From NCBI GenBank assembly GCA_964558325.1, contig CAZLCX010000029.1, forward strand, positions 1-23,447: 23,447 nucleotides of DNA, in the 5' to 3' direction. Of the stretch, positions 7,021 to 15,493 are shown in pieces (within the stretch, counting starts at the first letter, position 1; each line of letters opens with the position of its first letter). The DNA comes from Halonatronomonas sp964558325 (GTDB lineage Bacteria > Bacillota > Halanaerobiia > Halanaerobiales > Halarsenatibacteraceae). Made by a program: the position numbers and the translations under genes. The notes beneath the pieces were generated by a model that was given only the letters and a program-made list of their open reading frames with translations, made no database searches and was not told the origin of the DNA.

Positions 7021-9201
7021 ATGGGAAATAATTTATCGACTGAAGGTATAAAACAGATTGCAGCCAATACTGAATATAGCATAAAACAGGTAAATGTAGT
7101 AAAAAGTTTACTTGATGATGGTAATACAATACCATTTTTAGCAAGATATCGTAAAGAGCAAACAGGAGAACTAGATGAAGAACAATTGAGAGATTTAAAG
7201 GATAGATTGGAATATCAAACAAGTCTTGAACAGGCAAAAAATGATGCAATAAATAAATTAAAAGCTCAAGATAATTTAACAGAAGATTTAAAGATAAAAA
7301 TTAATGCTGCTGAAAAATTGCAGGAAGTTGAAGATATTTATTATCCTTATCGCCAGAGAAAGCAGACAAGGGCTTCAAAAGCTCTTGCTAAAGATTTAGA
7401 ACCTCTGGCAAAATTTATTTTAAGACATAAAGAAGATAAGGAGTTACAAAGTGAAGCTAAAAAATATTTAGATGAAGAAAAAGATCTGTTTGAAATAGAA
7501 GAAGCTATTAAAGGTGCTCAGGATATAATTGCTGACCAGATTGCCAGTGACCCTGAAATTAAAAATTTAACAAGACAGCGATTCTGGAATCAAGCTAATT
7601 TTGCTAGCGAACTAAAAAATGATGCAGAGGACAATAAGGGAGTTTATGAGCAGTACTATGAATTTACTGAACCAATTAAAACAATCCCTCCTTTTAGAGT
7701 TCTTGCTTTAAATAGAGGTGAGAATGAAGATGTATTAAATTTAAGTATTGACGCACCTGATGAATCTATTATAAACAGAATAAAACGAACGGTAATAGAC
7801 AATGATTGCAGGTTTAAAGAAGAGATAGAGGAAAGTATTATAGATGGTTACAATAGATTATTAGGGCCTGCAATAGAAAGAGAAGTCAGGTCTAAATTAA
7901 CAGAAGAGGCTGAGAGTCATGCCAGAGATGTTTTTGCTAAAAATTTAGAAGCACTTTTATTACAACCTCCTTTGCCAGATAGAATTATATTAGGTATTGA
8001 CCCTGCTTACAGAACTGGCTGTAAGTTAGCTATAATTGATGAGAGTTCTAAGGTGCTTTATACTGGAAATATTTACCCTCATAAACCTCAATCAAGAAAA
8101 AGTGAATCTTTGGAAGAACTTAATGCTTTAATCAAAAAATTTAAAGTAGATTCAATTGTTATTGGAAACGGAACTGCCTCCAGGGAAACAGAAGAGTTAA
8201 TTGTTGAACTTAATCAAAAATATAATTTATCAGTTCCTTTTACTATTGTTGATGAAGCAGGAGCTTCAGTTTATTCAGCCTCGAAACTGTCCAGAGAAGA
8301 ATTGCCTGGCCTGGATGTCAGTTTAAGAGGTGCAGTTTCAATTGCGAGAAGAATACAGGATCCTTTAGCTGAGTTAGTTAAAATAGATCCAAGATCAGTT
8401 GGTGTTGGTTTATATCAGCACGACATTGATGAAAATGCTTTGTTGGAAGAGCTAGAAGTTGTAGTTGAATCAGTTGTTAATAGAGTTGGGGTGGATTTAA
8501 ATACAGCTTCACCTTCTTTATTAAGTTATGTTTCAGGGCTTAATAGTTCTCAAAGCAAGAAAATTTGTGCTTATAGAGATAAAAATGGTCAATTTTCAAA
8601 AAGAAAAGAAATATTAGATGTTAAAGGAATTGGTCCAGTTTCTTTCGAACAGTCTGCTGGGTTTTTAAGGTTAGATAGTAAAATAGATCCTTTAGCAAAA
8701 ACTGAAATTCATCCTGAAACCTATGATGTTACTAAAAAAATATTAAAGATTATTGGTTATGACCTTAATTCTTTTTATGAAAATACTGATAAAGTTATAG
8801 AGTCTTTAGAACAAATGTCTTTTTCATTAAAAGACTTATCTGAAGAGTTGGAGATAGGGTTAATTACATTAAAAGATATATATAAGTCTTTAAAAAAGCC
8901 AGGTAGAGATCCAAGAGAGAATTTACCTAAGCCGATTTTTAGAACTGATATTTTAAAAATAGAAGACTTAAAAGTTGGGCACGTATTAAGTGGAACAGTA
9001 AGAAATGTTGTGGATTTTGGTGCATTTGTTGATATAGGTTTAAAATCTGATGGTTTAGTTCATGTTTCAGAACTTTCTACTGAATATGTATCAGACCCAA
9101 CAGAAGTTGTTCAACCTTCAGATATTGTAAGAGTAAAGGTTATAGATATAGATCAACGAAGAGACAGGATTTCTTTAAGTATGAGTAGAATTAATGAATA
9201 G
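7021..9201 (+). CDS. tex: Tex: S1 RNA-binding transcription accessory protein
   Basis: Tex is a multidomain nucleic-acid-binding protein, related to eukaryotic Spt6, that affects transcription and stress tolerance. In order, the domains are an N-terminal helical region with PFLARYRKEQTGELDEEQL, a YqgF/RNase H-like domain opening with RIILGIDPAYRTGCKLAI (from residue 321) and containing GNGTASRETEE, helix-hairpin-helix motifs (VNRVGVDLNTASPSLL, then ILDVKGIGPVSFEQS), and a C-terminal S1 domain (about 652-723, VVDFGAFVDIGLKSDGLVHV). The length of 726 residues is normal. AGGAGG at 7005-7010 serves the ATG at 7021; an out-of-frame ATG at 7014 opens only a five-codon frame and is too close to the ribosome binding site. 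It is probably co-transcribed with divIC. Confidence 0.96.
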   Translation: MGNNLSTEGIKQIAANTEYSIKQVNVVKSLLDDGNTIPFLARYRKEQTGELDEEQLRDLKDRLEYQTSLEQAKNDAINKLKAQDNLTEDLKIKINAAEKLQEVEDIYYPYRQRKQTRASKALAKDLEPLAKFILRHKEDKELQSEAKKYLDEEKDLFEIEEAIKGAQDIIADQIASDPEIKNLTRQRFWNQANFASELKNDAEDNKGVYEQYYEFTEPIKTIPPFRVLALNRGENEDVLNLSIDAPDESIINRIKRTVIDNDCRFKEEIEESIIDGYNRLLGPAIEREVRSKLTEEAESHARDVFAKNLEALLLQPPLPDRIILGIDPAYRTGCKLAIIDESSKVLYTGNIYPHKPQSRKSESLEELNALIKKFKVDSIVIGNGTASRETEELIVELNQKYNLSVPFTIVDEAGASVYSASKLSREELPGLDVSLRGAVSIARRIQDPLAELVKIDPRSVGVGLYQHDIDENALLEELEVVVESVVNRVGVDLNTASPSLLSYVSGLNSSQSKKICAYRDKNGQFSKRKEILDVKGIGPVSFEQSAGFLRLDSKIDPLAKTEIHPETYDVTKKILKIIGYDLNSFYENTDKVIESLEQMSFSLKDLSEELEIGLITLKDIYKSLKKPGRDPRENLPKPIFRTDILKIEDLKVGHVLSGTVRNVVDFGAFVDIGLKSDGLVHVSELSTEYVSDPTEVVQPSDIVRVKVIDIDQRRDRISLSMSRINE

Positions 9202-9207
9202 AATGAT

Positions 9208-9236
9208 TTGACAGGAAATATTAATTAAGTTATAAT
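9208..9236 (+). promoter_or_regulatory. Perfect consensus SigA promoter
   Basis: TTGACA (9208-9213), a 17-nt spacer and TATAAT (9231-9236) match the consensus at every position. It begins 7 nt after the tex stop and should drive the S1 gene and, by read-through, the genes behind it. Confidence 0.9.
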
Positions 9237-9274
9237 TAAGACAATATAAAATTTTGAGGAGGAGTTTTAACAGC

Positions 9275-9643
9275 ATGTCCATTGAGGTTGGAACTACAGT
9301 TGAAGGAAAAATTACAGGAATTACAAATTTTGGTGCTTTTGTTGAATTACCAGGTGGAGAAACAGGTTTGGTTCACATTTCTGAGGTGGCAAATACCTAT
9401 GTAAAAGATATTACTAATTATTTGAAAGAAGATGAAACTGTTAAAGTAAAAGTTATTAATATTGATGATGATGGTAAAATTGGTTTATCTATAAAACAGT
9501 TAAAAGACCCTGCCGATAGGAAGGACCACGCACCTAAAAAATCATTTGATGAGAAGATGGAAGATTTTTTGAAGCAGAGTAGTGATAGACAGCAGGATCT
9601 TCGTAATAGAGAATCAAAAAGACGTGGCCAAAATGGTAATTAA
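9275..9643 (+). CDS. S1-domain RNA-binding protein (YabR-like)
   Basis: A single S1 OB-fold covers about residues 1-72: VGTTVEGKITGITNFGAFVE, TGLVHISEVANTYVKDI and VKVKVINIDDDGKIGLSIKQ. It is followed by a charged, Lys/Arg/Gln-rich tail that ends in RRGQNGN. Small S1 proteins of this kind (YabR and GSP13 in Bacillus) bind RNA and associate with ribosomes; the position downstream of divIC matches YabR. I start it at ATG 9275, 10 nt after a strong GAGGAGGAG (9256-9264); the longer frame from TTG 9254 overlaps the ribosome binding site. The length is 122 residues. The S1 domain resembles the one at the end of Tex immediately upstream, so the two neighbours share RNA-binding modules. Confidence 0.9.
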   Translation: MSIEVGTTVEGKITGITNFGAFVELPGGETGLVHISEVANTYVKDITNYLKEDETVKVKVINIDDDGKIGLSIKQLKDPADRKDHAPKKSFDEKMEDFLKQSSDRQQDLRNRESKRRGQNGN

Positions 9644-9665
9644 ATTTTATACAAACTTATAAGTG

Positions 9666-9696
9666 AAAAGCATCCTCGGCTTGGGGATGCTTTTTT
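9666..9696 (+). terminator. Intrinsic terminator between S1 gene and DUF501 gene
   Basis: AAAAGCATCCTC (9666-9677) pairs over 12 bp, including one T-G wobble, with GGGGATGCTTTT (9683-9694), around a GGCTT loop, and the T-run goes on to 9696. Only 21 nt separate it from the next start codon, so it probably lowers rather than abolishes downstream expression. Confidence 0.85.
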
Positions 9697-9717
9697 AAGT
9701 AAAGAGGATGATTAAAA

Positions 9718-10299
9718 TTGTTAGGGGAAAACAATATATTTGAAGGTGATTTATCAGATTTGAATATAATTAGAGGACAACTGGAAAACTCTGCAGAAAA
9801 TGTTATAAAGGTCAGCAAATATTGTCCGACTAATTATCCAATGGTTATTTTAGTGCATCCTTTTTGTAATGATAAACCTTTTCCTACTATTTACTGGTTG
9901 AGTTGTCCTGTAATTAAAGAAGATATTTTTAAATTGGAAGACACAGGTTATATTAAAAAATTAAAACAAAAGAAGAATCTAGATAGTGAATTTAGGGATG
10001 AGTTAGATAAAGTCCATAAAAAGTATTCTCAAGCAAGAGTTAAACTGCTTAGTAATAATCAGTTAGAACATGCAAAATTAATTTCTGAAGACTTATATAA
10101 TATGCTTGTTAAATCAGGGGTTGCAGGAATTAGGGATAAAGAAGGAATTAAATGTCTTCATGGCCATTATGCTGATTATCTTATAAATAAAAATAATCCA
10201 GTTGGAAGAGAGGTATCAAAGAAGATCGAAATACCTTCTAACTGTAATTTTTGTAAAAGATATTTAGGTAATAAGGAGGGTGAAAATGAACAAGAGTAG
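9718..10299 (+). CDS. DUF501 family protein
   Basis: I recognise this as the DUF501 family by PTIYWLSCPVIKED, VAGIRDKEGIKCLHGHYADY and NPVGREV. The function is unknown. Six cysteines are present: one at residue 36, in HPFCND, in WLSCP, in IKCLHGH, and a CNFC pair at the C-terminus. With the histidines of CLHGHYADYL they could bind a metal. In many Gram-positive genomes this family sits between an FtsB/DivIC gene and a Ppx/GppA gene, as roughly here. The start is TTG at 9718, with AGAGGATGA upstream. It overlaps the phosphatase gene by 14 nt, so translation of the two is probably coupled. The length is 193 residues. Confidence 0.82.
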   Translation: MLGENNIFEGDLSDLNIIRGQLENSAENVIKVSKYCPTNYPMVILVHPFCNDKPFPTIYWLSCPVIKEDIFKLEDTGYIKKLKQKKNLDSEFRDELDKVHKKYSQARVKLLSNNQLEHAKLISEDLYNMLVKSGVAGIRDKEGIKCLHGHYADYLINKNNPVGREVSKKIEIPSNCNFCKRYLGNKEGENEQE

Positions 10300-11221
10300 A
10301 GCTGCTGCTATTGACTTTGGGAGTAATTCTATCCGACTGTTAATTGCTGAATATGATAATAATGGATTAAATGTAATATACCAGGATTTAATTACAACAA
10401 GGTTGGCTAAGTCCATTGAAGATAACCAGGTTTTAGATATGGATTCAGTTAATAAAACTATTGAAGCTGTTAAAAAGTTTAATGATAAAATGAGAATTTT
10501 TGAAGTTGGTAAATATAAAACAGCCGGGACCAGTGCATTGAGAGATGCTGATAATAGCGATTATTTTATTAAATTATTAGAAGATACAACAGGAATAAAG
10601 CTAGATATTATTTCAGGAAATAGAGAGGCTAAACTCACCTATAATGGAGCGACATCTGATATTAATGATAGCAAAAATTTAATTATTGATATTGGGGGCG
10701 GAAGCACAGAGTTTATCAAAATGGAAGAGGGAAGGCCTAAAGAAATTAGTTTAAATATGGGAGCTGTAAGGTTTACAGAAAGGTTTATTAATGATCCAAA
10801 TTCAAAAATTACCAGAACTACTCAACAGGAGATAATAAATGAGGCTACTGATTATCTCCAGAATAATTTTCAATTTAATTATAAAGAAAGCTTTATTGGA
10901 GTAGGGGGTACTATTACCACTCTTGCTGCTATAGATAAAGAACTGGTTAATTTCGAGCCTGACAAAATTGAAGGATATAATTTGAAACTGGTTAGAGTTA
11001 ACAAAATAATTAATAATTTAAGTAGTATGGTAATTGATGAAAGAAAAAAAGTTCATGGTTTAGAAGAAGAGAGAGCTGATATTATAATAGCGGGCAGTTT
11101 AATTTTAAAAGCTATTCTTGAATTTTTTTCTGCTGATGATATTACAGTATCTAATAAGGATATTTTATATGGTTTGATTATAGAAATTTTTAAAGAGAAT
11201 CAATATTATTTATTTAATTAG
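10286..11221 (+). CDS. Ppx/GppA family phosphatase (short form)
   Basis: An ASKHA-fold phosphohydrolase of the exopolyphosphatase / pppGpp phosphatase family. Phosphate-binding loops are visible: AIDFGSNSIRLLIAE at the N-terminus, TAGTSALRDADN, DIGGGSTEF (from D135) and GVGGTITTLAAI. At 311 residues it lacks the C-terminal HD-like region of the long enzymes, like other short Ppx proteins, so whether it prefers polyphosphate or (p)ppGpp cannot be told. I choose ATG 10286 over GTG 10280, because the ribosome binding site AGGAGGG covers 10274-10280. It starts inside the end of the DUF501 gene. A 74-nt spacer without terminator separates it from tilS. Confidence 0.88.
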   Translation: MNKSRAAAIDFGSNSIRLLIAEYDNNGLNVIYQDLITTRLAKSIEDNQVLDMDSVNKTIEAVKKFNDKMRIFEVGKYKTAGTSALRDADNSDYFIKLLEDTTGIKLDIISGNREAKLTYNGATSDINDSKNLIIDIGGGSTEFIKMEEGRPKEISLNMGAVRFTERFINDPNSKITRTTQQEIINEATDYLQNNFQFNYKESFIGVGGTITTLAAIDKELVNFEPDKIEGYNLKLVRVNKIINNLSSMVIDERKKVHGLEEERADIIIAGSLILKAILEFFSADDITVSNKDILYGLIIEIFKENQYYLFN

Positions 11222-11295
11222 ATTTAATTATAAAGGAGATAGCTATATCTTAGAGAATTTATTAATCAAGTTTTCTTAAAAGGAGAGGGCTTATA

Positions 11296-12729
11296 TTGGA
11301 CCTTTATAAAAAATTCAAGAAAAATATATTAGATATAGCAGGTATAAAAAAGAATAATAAATTGTTGCTTTCAGTGTCAGGGGGGCCTGACTCTTTAGTT
11401 ATGTTTGATCTATCCTTAAGATTAAGAGATGAGTATGAGATTGGTATTGGTGTTTTTCATCTGGACCATCAATTAAGAGAAGAATCAGAAGTTGAAGCTG
11501 AAATGGTAAAGGATTACTGTAAAGATAACAATCTGGATTACTGGATAGAAAAAGAAGATATTTCAAGTTTGAATATTATTAAATCTGGGAGTATTGAAAG
11601 TATAGCAAGAGAAGTCAGATTAAAGCATTTAAATAAAATATATAATGAAAATAAATTTGATGCTGTTTTAACCGGGCATCAGGCTAATGACCAAATAGAA
11701 ACTGTTTTATTTAACTTATTTAGAGGGTCAGGTTTAGAGGGTTTATCAGGGATGGATATAACTACTGTTTATCAAAAGATGTTTTTAGTTAAACCGCTTT
11801 TAAATATATGGAGAAAAGAAATAGAAATTTATTGTATTGAAAAGGGTTTGAATCCAAATATTGATAATAGTAATTATACATTAAAATATTCAAGAAATAG
11901 AATTAGAAATGAATTGATTCCTTACCTGGAAGAAAATTTTAATGACTCAATAAAGTCGACTTTATTTGAGACCATTAATATAATTAATGATGAGCATAAA
12001 TTTATAAACAGGATAGTAAATAATACTTTAGATGAATTGACTGTTGAATCTGGTGAAGAATATCTGGATTTAGATATTAAAAGATTATATAATGAGGATA
12101 TATCAATTCAAAGAAGAATTATAAGAAAAGCGATTTTAAAAGTAAAAGGGAGCCTTGATGGAATTTATCAAAAACATATTAATATTTTAGTTAATGCTAT
12201 AGAAGATGAAATTGAATCAGAAGAAACAGGAAAGGACTACCAATTACCAGAAGGGTTAATATGTCGGGTAGAGTATAATATTATCTCTTTTAGAAGTGAA
12301 GGCTGGTCTAATAATATTAGCTATTATAGTAGAGTATTATCTGGTTTAGGGGAATATTTGTTAGCAGATGATAAGTTTTTTGAATTAAAAAAGTTTAATA
12401 TTAATGACAAAGACTGGAGAAAAGCCAGTAAAGACAATATAGTATTTGTTGATTATGATAAAGTAGAATGGCCTTTAATTTTAAGACATAGGAAAAAAGG
12501 GGATAGATTTAAGCCTTTAAATATGAATGGAACTAAAAAAATTAAAGATTTTTTTATTGATGAAAAGTTTCCTAAACATATTAGGGATAGGATTCCTATT
12601 CTAGTTGATGGGAAAGGGAGAATTATCTGGATTGTAGGAGAAAGGCTTGATGATAGATTTAAAATCACTTCTAGAACTCAAAATATATTAATGTTAAAAT
12701 ATGAGTTGAACAAGAAAGGAGATTACTAA
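11296..12729 (+). CDS. tilS: tRNA(Ile)-lysidine synthase
   Basis: TilS converts C34 of the CAU anticodon of tRNA-Ile2 to lysidine, changing both codon reading (AUA) and charging. It is essential in most bacteria. The PP-loop ATPase motif SGGPDS is at 28-33, followed by HLDHQLREES and GHQANDQIETVLFNLFRGSG. The C-terminal TilS domain is recognisable in RHRKKGDRFKPLNMNGTKK and FFIDEKFPKHIRDRIPILVD. The length of 477 residues matches long-form TilS. The start is TTG at 11296 with AGGAGAGG upstream. Its stop overlaps the hpt start by one base (TAATG). The tilS-hpt-ftsH order is the classic Firmicute arrangement. Confidence 0.96.
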   Translation: MDLYKKFKKNILDIAGIKKNNKLLLSVSGGPDSLVMFDLSLRLRDEYEIGIGVFHLDHQLREESEVEAEMVKDYCKDNNLDYWIEKEDISSLNIIKSGSIESIAREVRLKHLNKIYNENKFDAVLTGHQANDQIETVLFNLFRGSGLEGLSGMDITTVYQKMFLVKPLLNIWRKEIEIYCIEKGLNPNIDNSNYTLKYSRNRIRNELIPYLEENFNDSIKSTLFETINIINDEHKFINRIVNNTLDELTVESGEEYLDLDIKRLYNEDISIQRRIIRKAILKVKGSLDGIYQKHINILVNAIEDEIESEETGKDYQLPEGLICRVEYNIISFRSEGWSNNISYYSRVLSGLGEYLLADDKFFELKKFNINDKDWRKASKDNIVFVDYDKVEWPLILRHRKKGDRFKPLNMNGTKKIKDFFIDEKFPKHIRDRIPILVDGKGRIIWIVGERLDDRFKITSRTQNILMLKYELNKKGDY

Positions 12730-13289
12730 TGGAGAGTTTAGATTATTTAGAAAAAGATATAAAAGAAATTATTATTGATGAAAAGACGTTACAAAGCAGG
12801 ATTAAAGAATTAGGTCAGGAGATAACTGGATCATATCCAGAGGGTACAGAACTTATTTTGATATGTATCTTAAGAGGGGCCATGATTTATATGGCCGATC
12901 TTGCAAGAAATATTAATCTGCCAATTTCATTTGACTTTATGGATGTTTCTAGTTATGGTGATGGTACTGAGACATCTGGAAATGTTAGGATTATTAAAGA
13001 CTTAGATGATTCTATTGAAAATAAAGATGTATTAATTGTAGAGGACATCATTGATACCGGGTTAACTCTAAAGCATATTATTAATATCCTGGAAACACGG
13101 AATCCAGCTTCGATTAAGACAACCACCTTACTGGATAAGCCAGACAGAAGAGAAATGAAACAGGTTGAGGTTGATTTTAATGGTTTTGAAATACCAAATA
13201 AATTTGTCGTTGGATATGGACTTGATTTTGCTGAAAAATATAGGAACCTTCCCTTTATTGGGGTTTTAAAAGAATCATTATATAGTTAA
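12729..13289 (+). CDS. hpt: Hypoxanthine(-guanine) phosphoribosyltransferase
   Basis: This purine-salvage enzyme makes IMP/GMP from the bases and PRPP in the cytoplasm. The PRPP-binding motif VLIVEDIIDTG is at 101-111; other family segments are ILRGAMIYMADLAR, DFMDVSSYGDGT and FVVGYGLDFAEKYRNLPFIG. The length of 186 residues is standard. The start ATG overlaps the tilS stop by one base, and AAGAAAGGAGA provides the ribosome binding site. No terminator follows; the ftsH promoter begins 10 nt after the stop. Partial transcription of ftsH from the upstream unit is therefore likely. Confidence 0.95.
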   Translation: MESLDYLEKDIKEIIIDEKTLQSRIKELGQEITGSYPEGTELILICILRGAMIYMADLARNINLPISFDFMDVSSYGDGTETSGNVRIIKDLDDSIENKDVLIVEDIIDTGLTLKHIINILETRNPASIKTTTLLDKPDRREMKQVEVDFNGFEIPNKFVVGYGLDFAEKYRNLPFIGVLKESLYS

Positions 13290-13298
13290 ACTATTATA

Positions 13299-13327
13299 TT
13301 TACAAAACTAAAAACTTGTGGTATAAT
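13299..13327 (+). promoter_or_regulatory. Extended -10 promoter of ftsH
   Basis: TTTACA (13299-13304), a 17-nt spacer and TATAAT (13322-13327), preceded by TGG, giving a TGn extension. The predicted leader of about 65 nt is AT-rich and has a small CTAC/GTAG hairpin near the ribosome binding site. Confidence 0.85.
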
Positions 13328-13398
13328 ATTAAACTGTGTAATTGTTATTATAATATAATTATTATCTACGTAAAATGTAGTGAGAGGAGGTAGATTGA

Positions 13399-15351
13399 TT
13401 GAAAAAGTTTGCTAAAAATATAGGTTTTTATTTACTTTTAATTGCATTATCTATTTTGATTGCTCAATTTTTTATGCAGCAGGGACCAGAGGAAATTGAA
13501 GAGTTTACCTATACTAATCTATTACAAGAAATAGATTCAGGCAATATAGATCGTATTACCATTATAGGAAGTGAAAAGGCTGAAGGTACAGTAGATGGCA
13601 GGGAGTTTTCTGTTAATGTTCCGCCTGAGGATATACCTTATTTACTGCAAAATTTGAGAGATACGGATGTTAATATAAATACTGAACCAGAGCCCACTCC
13701 TCCATGGTGGATGAACATTTTAGGATATATGTTCCCGATTTTAATTTTGATCATTGCTTGGGTCTTCATAATGCAAAGAATGCAGGGTGGCGGAAGTCAG
13801 ATGATGTCTTTTGGCAAGAGTAAAGCAAAGATGTCTGAAAGCGAGAAAAAAGTTACCTTTGATGATGTTGCTAATTATGAAGAGGTTAAAGAAGAGTTAT
13901 TAGAGGTAGTTGAATTCTTGAAGAATCCCAGGAAGTTTTCACGTCTAGGAGCTGAAGTTCCTAAAGGAATTCTTTTAGTTGGACCTCCTGGTACTGGTAA
14001 AACATTAATGGCTAGAGCAGTAGCCGGTGAAGCAGGGGTACCATTTTTCTTTATAAGTGGCTCTGATTTTGTCGAAATGTTTGTTGGTGTTGGTGCCTCA
14101 AGGGTTAGAGATCTTTTTGAAAAAGGGAAAAAGAATAGCCCATGTATTATTTTTGTTGATGAGCTTGATTCTGTTGGTCGCCAGAGAGGTGCTGGATTAG
14201 GCGGAGGTCATGATGAAAGAGAACAGACTTTAAACCAGCTATTAAATGAGATGGATGGCTTTGAACCTAATGAAGGTATTATCTTAATGGCAGCTACCAA
14301 TAGACCGGATGTTTTAGATCCAGCTTTATTAAGACCAGGAAGGTTTGATCGCCAGGTACTTGTAGATAAGCCTGATGTCTTAGGCAGAAGGTTGATACTT
14401 GAGCTTCATATGGAAGATAAACCTACTGCTGATGAAGTGGATACTGAAATTCTTGCGAAGAGGACTCCGGGCTTTAGTGGAGCAGATATGGAAAATCTTG
14501 CTAACGAAGCTGCAATTCTGGCTGCCAGGCGTGGTAAAGATACAATAACAATGTTAGAGTTTGATGATGCCATTGATAGGGTTATTGCTGGCCCAGCAAA
14601 AAAGAGCAGAGTTATTTCTGAAAAGGAAAAGAATTTAGTTGCCTATCATGAAACTGGTCATGCTCTTTTAGGTGAATTATTAGAGTATGCAGATAGAACC
14701 CATAAGGTTTCAATTATTCCCAGGGGAAGAGCTGGTGGTTTTACTATACCCCTTCCTGAGGATGATAAAAACTTTATGACCAGGAGAGAATTGCTTGATA
14801 GAGTTACTGCTTTGCTTGGTGGTAGGGTAGCTGAATCTATCTTTTTAGAGGATATTAGTACTGGTGCTCAAAATGATTTAGAGAGGGCTACTCAGATTGT
14901 TAGAGCAATGATTACTGAGTATGGCATGAGTGAAAAGTTAGGTCCTCTAACATTAGGTCAGAAGCATAATGAACAGGTCTTTCTAGGGAGAGATATTTCC
15001 AGACAACCAAATTATAGTGAAAGTGTTGCAGCAGAAATTGATCAGGAAGTAAGTAGCCTGATTGAACAATGTTATCGCAAAGCTGAAACATTATTAAAAG
15101 ATAATTCTAATTATGTTGAAAAAATTGTAGAAGCATTAAAAGAACATGAAACTTTAAATGCAGATCAGATTAAGAAGATTTTATCTGATGAAGAAATAGA
15201 ACCACCTAAATATGATGAAGAGGAATCTGACTCTGAAAAAGAAGAAATAGCAAGTTCTCAAAATGCAGAATCAGAAGATAAAGAGCAGGAAACTGGTAAT
15301 GTTAGCTTAAAAAACAAAGATCAAAAAAACCCAGATCCTGAGCTAGAATAA
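13399..15351 (+). CDS. ftsH: ATP-dependent zinc metalloprotease FtsH
   Basis: FtsH is a membrane-anchored AAA+ protease that degrades misfolded membrane proteins and regulators. It has two membrane helices (about 8-26 and 103-125) flanking an extracytoplasmic domain. The AAA module has Walker A GPPGTGKT (195-202), Walker B IIFVDE (D254/E255) and the pore motif FVEMFVGVGASRVRD. The zinc site is HETGH (417-421), with D493 as the likely third ligand. The second-region signature NRPDVLDPALLRPGRFDRQ is intact. The C-terminal tail (about 600-650) is very acidic and probably disordered. The length of 650 residues is normal. The start is TTG at 13399, 8 nt after AGGAGG. It is flanked by its own promoter and terminator. 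Confidence 0.98.
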   Translation: MKKFAKNIGFYLLLIALSILIAQFFMQQGPEEIEEFTYTNLLQEIDSGNIDRITIIGSEKAEGTVDGREFSVNVPPEDIPYLLQNLRDTDVNINTEPEPTPPWWMNILGYMFPILILIIAWVFIMQRMQGGGSQMMSFGKSKAKMSESEKKVTFDDVANYEEVKEELLEVVEFLKNPRKFSRLGAEVPKGILLVGPPGTGKTLMARAVAGEAGVPFFFISGSDFVEMFVGVGASRVRDLFEKGKKNSPCIIFVDELDSVGRQRGAGLGGGHDEREQTLNQLLNEMDGFEPNEGIILMAATNRPDVLDPALLRPGRFDRQVLVDKPDVLGRRLILELHMEDKPTADEVDTEILAKRTPGFSGADMENLANEAAILAARRGKDTITMLEFDDAIDRVIAGPAKKSRVISEKEKNLVAYHETGHALLGELLEYADRTHKVSIIPRGRAGGFTIPLPEDDKNFMTRRELLDRVTALLGGRVAESIFLEDISTGAQNDLERATQIVRAMITEYGMSEKLGPLTLGQKHNEQVFLGRDISRQPNYSESVAAEIDQEVSSLIEQCYRKAETLLKDNSNYVEKIVEALKEHETLNADQIKKILSDEEIEPPKYDEEESDSEKEEIASSQNAESEDKEQETGNVSLKNKDQKNPDPELE

Positions 15352-15372
15352 TAATTTAGTTAAGATAATTTT

Positions 15373-15408
15373 AGGCTGGAGATTTAATTCTCTGGCCTTT
15401 AATTTTTT
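15373..15408 (+). terminator. Intrinsic terminator of ftsH
   Basis: AGGCTGGAGA (15373-15382) pairs over 10 bp, with two G-T wobbles, with TCTCTGGCCT (15389-15398), around a TTTAAT loop. It is followed by TTAA and six T. Confidence 0.8.
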
Positions 15409-15457
15409 GAAATAGAATAAAAAATTAAATTTTAATCTTTATTTAAAAGGATTTTTT

Positions 15458-15487
15458 ATGTTTATCAAGAAGTATAAAAATAGGTGA
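15458..15487 (+). CDS. Possible 9-codon leader ORF upstream of hutH
   Basis: ATG at 15458 is 7 nt after AAAAGG (15445-15450) and encodes MFIKKYKNR. Its TGA stop (15485-15487) lies inside the ribosome binding site of the next mini-ORF, which would couple the two. There is no independent evidence that it is translated. Confidence 0.25.
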   Translation: MFIKKYKNR

Positions 15488-15493
15488 AGAAAA

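Noticed and set aside
7014..7031. Five-codon ORF overlapping the tex start
   Set aside because: The ATG is only 3 nt from AGGAGG, too close for efficient initiation, and the peptide (MFNGK) has no features.
11222..11295. Ribosome-binding-like AAAGGAG at about 11232 between ppx and tilS, possible remnant of a lost gene such as spoIIE
   Set aside because: Nothing longer than a few codons follows before a stop, and no SpoIIE-like sequence is recognisable. Chance in an A/G-rich spacer is enough.
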